Positions 16,209 to 24,104 of a stretch of 64,000 nucleotides of DNA are shown here, piece after piece. The DNA is from JAWCQZ01 sp038869515 [NCBI: Halobacteria archaeon] (GTDB lineage: Archaea; Halobacteriota; Syntropharchaeia; JACQPP01). The position numbers and the translations under genes are program-made. The notes below the pieces were generated by a model. That model was not told where the DNA came from. It saw only the letters and a program-made list of their open reading frames with translations, and ran no database searches. The DNA lies in contig JAWCQZ010000001.1 of the NCBI GenBank assembly GCA_038869515.1, positions 381,160 through 445,159 on the forward strand, in the 5' to 3' direction. Position 1 is the first letter of the stretch; each line of letters begins with the position of its first letter.

Positions 16209-18670
16209 GGCGCCAGCACCGTCCGGACCTCCGGCCGCGGAATCTCCTCCGGCTTCGTCCCGAACGCCACGGGGTGGTACTCCCCCTTGAGCCACAGTTT
16301 CAACTGGTCGTCGTAGTGGGGGCCGCTGAAGTCGCTCGACTGCCCCCCCGGCAGGACGACGAGGCTCCGGGAGGGGTCGGCGAGGTCGACCACCATCCTC
16401 CAGGAGGCGCCGCTGGCGAGGTTCTCCGTCTGGGGGGCGTCCTCCGGGAGGGGGAGGAGGTCGTTCTCCCGGTGGACCGGCAACTCCCGCTCCAGGGAGA
16501 CCGGGGAGACCGTGAAGAACCAGCCCCCGAGGGCGTAGGGGCCCCGGGAGAGCCCCCGGATGCCGGAGAGGTGGTTCAGGACGAGGGGGTGGGCGCGGCC
16601 CCAGGTCCAGGTCGCCATGTCGGGTCCGAACTCCTTCCGGAGCGCCTCCAGAGACTCCCGGAGCGCGAGGAGGAGGATGTCGTCGCGGGCCTCCCGCCGG
16701 GGCGTCCACGCCAGGTCGAACCAGCGGGAGGAGGGGTCGAATTTCGTCAGGTGCTCCAGCCGCTCGATGTTGGGCATGAGGTGGCCGGGGGCCAGCCCCG
16801 CCGCGGCGTAGTCGTCGGCCCATGTGAGGTTGCGGTAAGCCTTCAGGAAGCGGGTGTAGAGGGTCGGGGCGACGAGGTCGGGCCCCATGTCGCCGCTCCA
16901 GCCCCGCAGGTGGGCGACCGCGCGCTCCATCTCGGAGGTCCGGGCTCCGGGGTTCGCGTCGTAGGCGGCCACGAGGAGTGCGGCGATTTCCCGGCCGTCA
17001 ATCGCGATCCGGTCGAACTGGAGCCTGGCCATCGTGTCGAGGGTGTGGGTCCCGTTCCGGAGCATCTCGTTGATGCGCCTGGAGCGGTAGCCGTCGGAGA
17101 GGTCCCAGCCCATCGATTCGCACGTGCCGTTGTCCAGGCAGTAGGTGTAGTTCCGGGCCGACATCTGGTTCGCGCTCGCGAGGTATCCCTGGGGCGGGTT
17201 GAGGACGTGGGGTTGGGACTCGAAGGGGATGAACCCGGCCCAGTCCTCTCCCGCGAGGGCGGAGCCGTTGGTGAGGGTGTAGCCGTCGTGCCCCTTCCGG
17301 ACGGGGAAGGTCCCGGCGACCCACATCGCGATGTTTCCCTCGCGGTCCCCGTAGACGAAATTGAGGGGCGGGCACTGCCAGTGGCGGATGCCCTCCAGGA
17401 ACTCGGAGTGGTTCCGGGCGCGGTTCACCCGGAGGATGGCGAGCCCCTCGTGGGTGGGCCGGGAGCAGCTCCAGCGGACCGCGACGGTCCGGTTCGATTT
17501 CTCGACGAGAGGCCCGTGGACCGTCTCCCGGAGGGTGAGGGGGATGTCCGCCCCGCCCTTCACCTTCAGCGTCTCGGCCCGGGTCCTCGGCGCCCGCCAC
17601 TCCCCCCGGAAGAGGTAGCGACCCTGCGCGTCCCACTCGTACTCGTAGAGGTCCATCACGTCGCCGCCCACGTTGGTCATCGACCAGGCGATGCGGTCGT
17701 TGAATCCGATGAGGATGGCGGGGAGGCCGGGGGCCGAGATGCCGTACTGGTTGAACCCGGGGACGACGACGTGGGCCTCGTACCAGACCGGCGGCAACTG
17801 GAGCTGGAGGTGGGGGTCCCCCGCAAGGAGGGGGGCTCCGGTGGCGCTGCGGCCGGGGCCCACCGCCCAGTTGTTGGAGCCGGCGCGGGCCGGGGCGCTG
17901 GCGGAGGAGGTCCGGGGCGGGGCCGAGACGACCCCGGGGCTCCCGGTCGCGCTCCAGGCGCCGTCGGGGATGACCGGGAGGGTCAGGTTGTTCCCGAGGA
18001 GGAAGAGGTCGCCCCACACCCGCTCCGGCCCGAAGGCCCGCTCCAGTTCCGCGAACTGCAGGTCGGAGAAGTCGGCGGCGAGGAAGTAGGCGAAGAGCTT
18101 CCCGACGGCGAGGGTGTCGAGCGGCCGCCACGGCTCGGGCCGGTGGCCGATGAACTTGAGTTCGGTGGGGAGGCTCCGGTCGTCGAGGCGGGAGATGTAG
18201 CCGTTGACCCCCCGGGTGTAGGCCTCCAGCAGGCGCCCCTCCTCGGCGGAAATGTCGTCGAGGGAGGCCTGCGCCGCGCGCCCGAGGCCGACGGCCCGGA
18301 TGAAGCGGTCGAGTTCGACGGTGTCCTTCCCGAGCAGTTCCGAGAGGCGCCCCTCCGCGAGGTGCTTCTGGACCACCATCTGGAAGAGGCGGTCCTGCGC
18401 CTGGACGAAGCCGAGCGCCGCGGCGGCGTCGGTGTCGCTCGAAGCGAAGATGTGGGGCACCCCCCAGGAGTCCCGGACCACGGTGACCGGCGCCGACAGC
18501 CCAGGGAGCGACAGAGTGGTGTTCCGCGGCTCGTCGGGGGGCGCGAAGAGGCCGGTGGTGGGGCCCAGGAGGGGGCCGATGGCCGAAATGGGGCCGAGGG
18601 GGGTGGAGAGGAGCACGAGGAGCGCGACAAGGGCGGCGCCGCTCACCCCCAGGAGAGCCCGCGGGTTCAT
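16205..18670 (-). CDS. penicillin acylase-family Ntn hydrolase, exported
   Basis: An 821-residue amidase precursor. It has an N-terminal signal/anchor helix (residues about 7-30), an alpha chain with SWGVPHIFA, and the autocleavage site before the N-terminal nucleophile Ser in AGSNNWAVGP, with GDPHLQL behind it. Relatives hydrolyse penicillin G, acyl-homoserine lactones or other N-acyl amides; substrate is open. The protein has several N-glycosylation sequons. TTTAAA on the reverse strand (18692-18697) lies about 25 nt upstream of the ATG. Confidence 0.9.
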   Translation of the reverse strand: MNPRALLGVSGAALVALLVLLSTPLGPISAIGPLLGPTTGLFAPPDEPRNTTLSLPGLSAPVTVVRDSWGVPHIFASSDTDAAAALGFVQAQDRLFQMVVQKHLAEGRLSELLGKDTVELDRFIRAVGLGRAAQASLDDISAEEGRLLEAYTRGVNGYISRLDDRSLPTELKFIGHRPEPWRPLDTLAVGKLFAYFLAADFSDLQFAELERAFGPERVWGDLFLLGNNLTLPVIPDGAWSATGSPGVVSAPPRTSSASAPARAGSNNWAVGPGRSATGAPLLAGDPHLQLQLPPVWYEAHVVVPGFNQYGISAPGLPAILIGFNDRIAWSMTNVGGDVMDLYEYEWDAQGRYLFRGEWRAPRTRAETLKVKGGADIPLTLRETVHGPLVEKSNRTVAVRWSCSRPTHEGLAILRVNRARNHSEFLEGIRHWQCPPLNFVYGDREGNIAMWVAGTFPVRKGHDGYTLTNGSALAGEDWAGFIPFESQPHVLNPPQGYLASANQMSARNYTYCLDNGTCESMGWDLSDGYRSRRINEMLRNGTHTLDTMARLQFDRIAIDGREIAALLVAAYDANPGARTSEMERAVAHLRGWSGDMGPDLVAPTLYTRFLKAYRNLTWADDYAAAGLAPGHLMPNIERLEHLTKFDPSSRWFDLAWTPRREARDDILLLALRESLEALRKEFGPDMATWTWGRAHPLVLNHLSGIRGLSRGPYALGGWFFTVSPVSLERELPVHRENDLLPLPEDAPQTENLASGASWRMVVDLADPSRSLVVLPGGQSSDFSGPHYDDQLKLWLKGEYHPVAFGTKPEEIPRPEVRTVLAP

Positions 18671-18754
18671 CCCGCCAGAGCCCTGGGGGGCATTTAAACT
18701 GTGCGCGCTCCCCGTGAGAAAGTTTCATTCACGGCCCGCCCCCCGTCTCCCCGG

Positions 18755-20668
18755 ATGGTCCGCCCCGTCTGGAAACCCTCTCCGCGGATGGTCCGCGACG
18801 CCAACATCACCCGCTTCATGCGGAAGCACCGCATCCGCACCCTCCGGAACCTCCACCGCCGTTCGATCGGGAACATCGCCTGGTTCTGGGACGCGGTCTC
18901 CAAGGACCTATGCGTAGAGTGGTCCAAGCCCTACCGGAAGGTCCTCGACGACTCCAAAGGAGCTCCGTGGGCGAGATGGTTCGTCGGAGGCAAGGTCAAC
19001 CTGACCCACAACTGCGTGGACCGCCACGCCCGGGGGCCGCGCCGGGACAAAGTCGCAATCATCTGGGAGGGCGAGGAGGGCGCGGTCCGGAAGTGGACCT
19101 ACCGCGACCTCGACGCCGAGGTGTCGCGGGTCGCCAGCGCTCTCTTGGAACTTCGAGTGAGGAGAGGCGACCGGGTCGGCATCCAGATGCCCTTCGTCCC
19201 GGAGGCTGTGGCGGCCGTCTTCGCGACAGCCAAAATCGGCGCCATCTGCACCCCCATCTTCTCCGGCTTTGGCGCATCGGCCGCGGCGGCGCGCCTCTCC
19301 GACGCGGGAGCGAAGGTCCTCTTCACCGCCGACGGCTTCCCGAGGCGCGGCAAACCGGTGGCGCTGAAGCCGGTGGCCGACGAGGCGGCGGCCCAGGCCG
19401 GGGTCGAGAAGGTGGTGGTTCTCCGCCGGATGGGGCTCGACCTCCCGCGGACCCCGGGGGACGTGGATTACCACGAGCTCATGTCGCGCCAGAAGCCGGA
19501 GTGCGCTGCGCGCCCGATGGACTCCGAGGAGCCCTTCCTCATCATCCACACCTCGGGCACCACCGGCAAGCCCAAGGGGGCGGTCCACGTCCACGGGGGG
19601 TTCCTGGTGAAAATCGCGAGCGAAGTCGCCTACGGCTTCGACCTGAAGGAGGAGGACCTCCTCTTCTGGCTCACCGACCCGGGGTGGATCATGGCGCCGT
19701 GGGAACTGGTCGGGGCGCTCGCCCTCGGGGGGAGCGTGCTTCTCTACGACGGCGCCCCCGACTTCCCGGACGGCGACCGGCTCTGGCGGCTGGTCGAGAA
19801 CCACCGGGTCACGACCTTCGGCATCTCCCCCACCGCCATCCGCGCCCTCATGGGCCGCTCCGAGCCGCAGAGGCGCGACCTCTCCTCCCTCCGCATCCTC
19901 GGCTCGACCGGGGAGCCGTGGAACCCGGGGCCCTACCGATGGTATTTCGAGAGGGTCGGGGGCAAACGCTGCCCGGTCATCAACATCTCCGGGGGCACGG
20001 AGGTCGGGGCGTGCTTCCTCATGCCCCTGCCGATCCAGCCGCTCGCCACTTGCAGCCTCGGGGGGCCCGCCCCCGGGATGGACGTCGAGGTGTTCGATGA
20101 GGGGGGCCGGCCGGTCCGCGGCGAGACCGGCGAACTGGTCTGCCGCAAGCCGTGGCCCGGCATGACCCGGGGGCTCTGGAGGGACCCGGAGCGGTTCATC
20201 GAGACCTACTGGTCGCGCTGGCCCGGCGTCTGGGTCCACGGGGACTGGGCGCGGATTGAGGACGGGCAGTGGTTCCTCCTGGGCCGCAGCGACGACACCC
20301 TCAAGGTCGCCGGGAAGCGGGTCGGCCCCGCCGAGGTGGAGTCGGCGCTGGTGGAGCACCCCGGGGTCGCCGAGGCGGCCGCCGTGGGAATCCCCCACGA
20401 GGTGAAGGGGCAGGCCATCGTCTGCTTCGCCATCGCGAGGCCGGGAGAGTCGCCCGACCCGGCGGCCCTCGCCGGCCACGTGGCGGCGCGGCTCGGGAAG
20501 GCGCTCAAGCCGGAGCGGGTCCACGTGGTGGCCGCGCTGCCGAAGACCCGGAACGGGAAAATCGTGCGGCGGGTGCTGCAGCGGGTCTACACCGGGCAGC
20601 CGCCCGGGGACACCTCGACGCTGGAGAATCCCGAGGTGCTGGAGCAGATTCAGAAACTCGCGGCCTGA
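18755..20668 (+). CDS. acyl-CoA synthetase (acetyl/propionyl-CoA synthetase type)
   Basis: An AMP-forming ligase of 637 residues. It shows an ACS N-terminal segment, P-loop HTSGTTGKPKGAVH, the GSTGEPWNPG and GGTEVG adenylate motifs, hinge VHGDWARIEDGQWFLLGR and catalytic Lys in KTRNGKIVRR. The ATG at 18755 lies about 28 nt after TTTCATT; further in-frame Met codons at 18788 and 18701 are alternatives. It activates short acyl chains, probably acetate or propionate. Adjacent to convergent purS with no gap. Confidence 0.9.
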   Translation: MVRPVWKPSPRMVRDANITRFMRKHRIRTLRNLHRRSIGNIAWFWDAVSKDLCVEWSKPYRKVLDDSKGAPWARWFVGGKVNLTHNCVDRHARGPRRDKVAIIWEGEEGAVRKWTYRDLDAEVSRVASALLELRVRRGDRVGIQMPFVPEAVAAVFATAKIGAICTPIFSGFGASAAAARLSDAGAKVLFTADGFPRRGKPVALKPVADEAAAQAGVEKVVVLRRMGLDLPRTPGDVDYHELMSRQKPECAARPMDSEEPFLIIHTSGTTGKPKGAVHVHGGFLVKIASEVAYGFDLKEEDLLFWLTDPGWIMAPWELVGALALGGSVLLYDGAPDFPDGDRLWRLVENHRVTTFGISPTAIRALMGRSEPQRRDLSSLRILGSTGEPWNPGPYRWYFERVGGKRCPVINISGGTEVGACFLMPLPIQPLATCSLGGPAPGMDVEVFDEGGRPVRGETGELVCRKPWPGMTRGLWRDPERFIETYWSRWPGVWVHGDWARIEDGQWFLLGRSDDTLKVAGKRVGPAEVESALVEHPGVAEAAAVGIPHEVKGQAIVCFAIARPGESPDPAALAGHVAARLGKALKPERVHVVAALPKTRNGKIVRRVLQRVYTGQPPGDTSTLENPEVLEQIQKLAA

Positions 20669-20911
20669 CTATTCCTCCACCCGGATGGCGTACTCCTGGA
20701 TGACCGGATTCGCGAGGAGTTTTTTGCACATCTCCTCCCCCTGCTTGAGCGCCTCCTCCCGGCCTCCGGCCCCGACCTCGACGACGTAGACCTTCGCGGT
20801 CCGCGCCGACTTGACGTCCTTGAACCCGAGGGTCCGCAGCGCCTTGGCGGTGTGCTCCCCCTCGGGGTCCTGGACCCCCTTCTTCAAACGGACCGTGATT
20901 TCCAGGCGCAT
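20669..20911 (-). CDS. purS: phosphoribosylformylglycinamidine synthase subunit PurS
   Basis: The 80-residue small subunit bridging PurL and PurQ in purine synthesis. Motifs KKGVQDPEGEH, ALRTLGF and C-terminal KKLLANPVIQEY are diagnostic. purL and purQ are not next to it, so the complex is encoded at scattered loci. A 34-codon gene lies 39 nt upstream in the same direction. Confidence 0.92.
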   Translation of the reverse strand: MRLEITVRLKKGVQDPEGEHTAKALRTLGFKDVKSARTAKVYVVEVGAGGREEALKQGEEMCKKLLANPVIQEYAIRVEE

Positions 20912-20950
20912 CGGGGGTCTGGGAAGTCCCCGAAAAGAAGATTGCGACCC

Positions 20951-21055
20951 TTACGCAAGCGCCGACGAGAGGAGGAGGGCGGCGAAAGTCCCGCAGAGCA
21001 CCACCGAGCCGAGGAAGAGGGAGAGCTGGCGGCGGTCCGCGACGAGGCCGGTCAT
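20951..21055 (-). CDS. 34-residue single-pass membrane peptide
   Basis: ORF starting MTGLVADRRQLSLFLG and continuing SVVLCGTFAALLLSSALA: a short basic N-terminus and one transmembrane helix. A perfect TATATA box (21082-21087) lies 27 nt upstream, the same geometry as at annotated genes here, which is the main reason to call it. It may be the first cistron before purS. Function unknown. Confidence 0.5.
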   Translation of the reverse strand: MTGLVADRRQLSLFLGSVVLCGTFAALLLSSALA

Positions 21056-21081
21056 GGTTCCGCATCCCCCGGGTCTGTTCC

Positions 21082-21087
21082 TATATA
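21082..21087 (-). promoter_or_regulatory. TATA box of the 34-codon gene/purS
   Basis: TATATA, 27 nt before ATG 21055 on the reverse strand. Confidence 0.6.
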
Positions 21088-21097
21088 CTTTCTAGGC

Positions 21098-21739
21098 TCA
21101 CGCCGCCGGTTTCCGGAGGAGGGGGAGGAGGAACATCAGCGCCACCGCCCCGCCCGTGGCCAGGAGAACGGTCCCTTCCGGTCCCAGGAGGACGTCACCG
21201 AGTGCGACGAAAAGGGCGGTCATGGGGAGCATCCCGAGCAGGCTGGCGGCAGCGAAGGGACGGAGGGGGACCCCCGCCGCCCCCGCGGCGTAGGAGACCG
21301 CGTCGAAGGAGGCGAGGGGGACCAGCCGGAGCAGGAGGGTGCCCCAGAAGCCGTGGCGGCCCCAGAAGGACTCCACCTGTCTGGCGGCATCCCCGAAAGC
21401 CCACCGGAGGGGCGCGCGCCCCGCCCCCCGGGCGATTCCGTAGCAGAGAAGGGAGCCCGCGGTCTGGCCCGCCACAGCGCACCCGAAGCCGACCGGGAAC
21501 CCGAAGAGGGCTCCCCCGAGGGCCCCCACGAGCCCGTTGGGGATGACGACGACCACGGCCGCCAGGACCATCGCCCCGGTGAGGAGGAGGGGGCCCGCCG
21601 CCCCCGCGCCCGCGATGCTCTCCCGCAGGCCCGACTCGGGCCGGAGCAGGCCGAGGGTCGAGGAGAGCCAATAGAAGAACGCGAGGGCCGCGAGAGCGGC
21701 CGCGACGAGCAGGAGGGCCCGGAGGCGTTCGCGGGTCAC
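21098..21739 (-). CDS. TVP38/TMEM64 (DedA-like) membrane protein
   Basis: 213 residues with about five hydrophobic helices and the SNARE-associated Golgi/VTT pattern: VIPNGLVGALGGALFGFPVGF, then RLVPLASFDAVSYAAGAAGV. Members are linked to lipid scrambling or polyprenyl-phosphate transport. The GTG start overlaps the stop of the 3-hydroxyacyl-CoA dehydrogenase (GTGA), so it is the second gene of that operon. Confidence 0.85.
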   Translation of the reverse strand: MTRERLRALLLVAAALAALAFFYWLSSTLGLLRPESGLRESIAGAGAAGPLLLTGAMVLAAVVVVIPNGLVGALGGALFGFPVGFGCAVAGQTAGSLLCYGIARGAGRAPLRWAFGDAARQVESFWGRHGFWGTLLLRLVPLASFDAVSYAAGAAGVPLRPFAAASLLGMLPMTALFVALGDVLLGPEGTVLLATGGAVALMFLLPLLRKPAA

Positions 21740-22644
21740 TTGGAAGCGCCCTCGATTCTCGCGTTCCTGCCTGCGGAACGGGGTTGAGTCGAGGGCGGTT
21801 CGTGCTTGTAGAAGCCCTGGCCCGTTTTTCGGCCCAGGTTTCCTTCCTTCACCAGTCTCCTCAAGGCCTCCGGGGGCTTGAACCGCTCTCCGTAGGTCTC
21901 GGCGAGGGACTCCTCCACGGCGAGGGCGGTGTCGAGGCCCACCAGGTCGGCCAGTTCGAAGGGGCCCATCGGGTGGCGGAAGGCGAGCCGGATGGCCTTG
22001 TCGATATCCTCCGGGCTCGCGACCCCCTCCTCCCAGATGCGGAAGCACTCGAGGCGGAAGGCGTTGATGGCGCGCGTGGTGATGAACCCCTTGGAGTCCT
22101 TGCAGACCACCGGGTCCTTCTCCAGCCGTTTCGTCAGTTCCAGGGTCGCCCGCAGCGTAGCCTCGGAGGTCTCGGGAATCCGGGCGATTTCGATGAGGGC
22201 CATGACCTGGGGCGGGTTGAACCAGTGCATGCCGATGAACCGGTCCTTCCGCCGCACAGCGACCGCGAGGCTCGCGATGGTGAACTGGGAGGTGTTGCTG
22301 GCGAAGAGCGTGCCGGGGGGCGCGAGGGAGTCGAGTTCCCGGAAGACCGCCCGTTTCAGTTCGAGGTTCTCGGGGACCGCCTCGATGACGAAGTCGGTCT
22401 CCGCGGCCTCGGCCAGGTCGGTGGTGGCCCGGATGCGCTCCCGGGCGGCCCGGGCCCGGTCCGGAGAGAGGGCACCCTTCTCGGCGAACTTCGAGAGGCT
22501 CTGCTCGATTTTCGCCAGGGCGGAGTCGAGGGGAGCGCGGGCCACGTCCCGCAGGACCACGTCGAGCCCCGAGGTGGCGCACACCTGGGCGATGCCGTGC
22601 CCCATAATGCCGGCGCCGAGGACGCCGACCGTGCGGATGGCCAT
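21736..22644 (-). CDS. 3-hydroxyacyl-CoA (3-hydroxybutyryl-CoA) dehydrogenase
   Basis: NAD-dependent oxidation of L-3-hydroxyacyl-CoA. The 302 residues have GVLGAGIMGHGIAQV, FASNTSQFTI, catalytic His in MHWFNPPQVM and the C-terminal PMGPFELADLVGLDT. ATG at 22644 follows the TTTACT box (22665-22670) by 23 nt. With the MaoC hydratase, thiolase and acyl-CoA synthetase elsewhere in the window it could complete a beta-oxidation-like route. Confidence 0.93.
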   Translation of the reverse strand: MAIRTVGVLGAGIMGHGIAQVCATSGLDVVLRDVARAPLDSALAKIEQSLSKFAEKGALSPDRARAARERIRATTDLAEAAETDFVIEAVPENLELKRAVFRELDSLAPPGTLFASNTSQFTIASLAVAVRRKDRFIGMHWFNPPQVMALIEIARIPETSEATLRATLELTKRLEKDPVVCKDSKGFITTRAINAFRLECFRIWEEGVASPEDIDKAIRLAFRHPMGPFELADLVGLDTALAVEESLAETYGERFKPPEALRRLVKEGNLGRKTGQGFYKHEPPSTQPRSAGRNARIEGASK

Positions 22645-22723
22645 GGGGCTGAGTGGATGGGGGGAGTAAAGATTTTTGGAGATGGGGGAGAGGGGGCGAA
22701 GCACCCTTTCCCCCCGGCGACAG

Positions 22724-23989
22724 TTAAATTTCGAACTCCTCGCCCCGGGCGGGGGCCTCCGCCTCGACCCCCAGTTCGGCCCGCGCCCACTCCGCGAACC
22801 CGGCGCACTTCTCGCCGTGGACCGCGAAGATTTTCCGGGTCCCCCGGTCGACGAATCCCTTGGCCAGTTCCTTGAGTTGGGAGTCGCCGCTGTGGGAGGA
22901 GAAGTTGAAGAGGCTCACCCCCATCTTCAGGGGCACGGTCTCGCCCCGGACATCGATGTAACCTCCCTCGACCGCCTTGCGGCCGTTGGTCCCCTGGATC
23001 TGGTAGCCGGTCAGGAAGATGCGGCTCTTCTCGTGGTCCTTCAACTTCTGGACGTAGTAGAGGACCGGGCCCCCCTCCATCATCCCCGCCGTGGTGATGA
23101 CGGCCGCGGGCTCATCGAGGACCCGGGCCCGCTCCTCGGGCTCCACCCGCCGCGCCTTCTCGAGGGCGGCCCGGAGTTCCTTGGCCCGCGCGTAGGCGGG
23201 GTGGTTCAGGAACATGCGGGCGATGTCGAACCCCATCCCGTCCACCCAGGGGTGGATGCCGTAGTTCTCCAGGACCAGGAGCATCTCCTGCCACCGGGCG
23301 ACGCCGAAGCAGGGGATGACGGCGTGGCCCCCCTCCTCCAGGGTCTGGAGGACCGACTCCACGAACTCCAGCTCCAGGTCGAAGCGGGCCTTGTGGTCGG
23401 TGCCGAAATAGGTGCACTCCATGATGAGCACGTCGGCCTCGGGGTATTTCGTCTCGGTGTCGGGGACGAGGCGGGTCGGCGTCGAGGTGATGTCCCCGGT
23501 GTAGAGGAGGGTCCGGTGTCCGTTCACGTGGGTCGCGGCGGAGCCGGGGATGTGGTTGGCCGAGTAGAGGGTCACCTCGGTCCCCGCGGCGGGGAACGGC
23601 TTGCGGTAGGGGACGATGCGCGCGATTTCGCGGAACCGCTGGACGTCCTCCCGTCGGAAGGGGGGGTCCACCCCCCGCTTCTTGGAGACCTTCAGCGTGT
23701 CCCGGACGAGCATGTGGGCGACGTCGAGGGTCGGCGGGGTCATGTAGACCACGGGCCGCATGTCCGACAGGTTGGGGACCGTGCCGCTGTGGTCGAGGTG
23801 GGCGTGGCTGACCACCACGCTGCCCGCCTCCACAGGGAGGGGGAATTCGGGCGGGGTGGTGGGCTTGATGCCGTAGTCGAGGACGAGGCGCCCCTCGCGC
23901 GGGGTGTGGCCCGACTCGGCCCCCCCGTTCTCGACGAGGATGCCGGAGCGGCCGATTTCGCCGCAGGCCCCGAGGAACTTGAGTCTCAC
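22724..23989 (-). CDS. MBL-fold/beta-CASP ribonuclease (aCPSF2-like)
   Basis: 421 residues, lacking the N-terminal KH domains of aCPSF1. The metallo-beta-lactamase motif 2 is SHAHLDHSG, with further ligands in HIPGSAATHV and TGDI; the beta-CASP part has ITTAGMMEGGPVLYY, FLTGYQIQGTNGR and the FSSHSGDSQ and VHGE motifs. Such proteins are endo/5'-exoribonucleases in archaeal RNA processing and decay. The GTG start at 23989 directly precedes the first strand (RLKFLGACGEIGRS). Confidence 0.9.
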   Translation of the reverse strand: MRLKFLGACGEIGRSGILVENGGAESGHTPREGRLVLDYGIKPTTPPEFPLPVEAGSVVVSHAHLDHSGTVPNLSDMRPVVYMTPPTLDVAHMLVRDTLKVSKKRGVDPPFRREDVQRFREIARIVPYRKPFPAAGTEVTLYSANHIPGSAATHVNGHRTLLYTGDITSTPTRLVPDTETKYPEADVLIMECTYFGTDHKARFDLELEFVESVLQTLEEGGHAVIPCFGVARWQEMLLVLENYGIHPWVDGMGFDIARMFLNHPAYARAKELRAALEKARRVEPEERARVLDEPAAVITTAGMMEGGPVLYYVQKLKDHEKSRIFLTGYQIQGTNGRKAVEGGYIDVRGETVPLKMGVSLFNFSSHSGDSQLKELAKGFVDRGTRKIFAVHGEKCAGFAEWARAELGVEAEAPARGEEFEI

Positions 23990-24104
23990 TACGCGCGCGG
24001 GACTTCCCGGAGGTCACCCCCTGCCGGTGGACGTGATGGGGAGGTGGAGCGCATCGTGCACCCTGGCGCCGGGCGCGGATAAAGCGTTTCGCCTCTTGGC
24101 GGGC

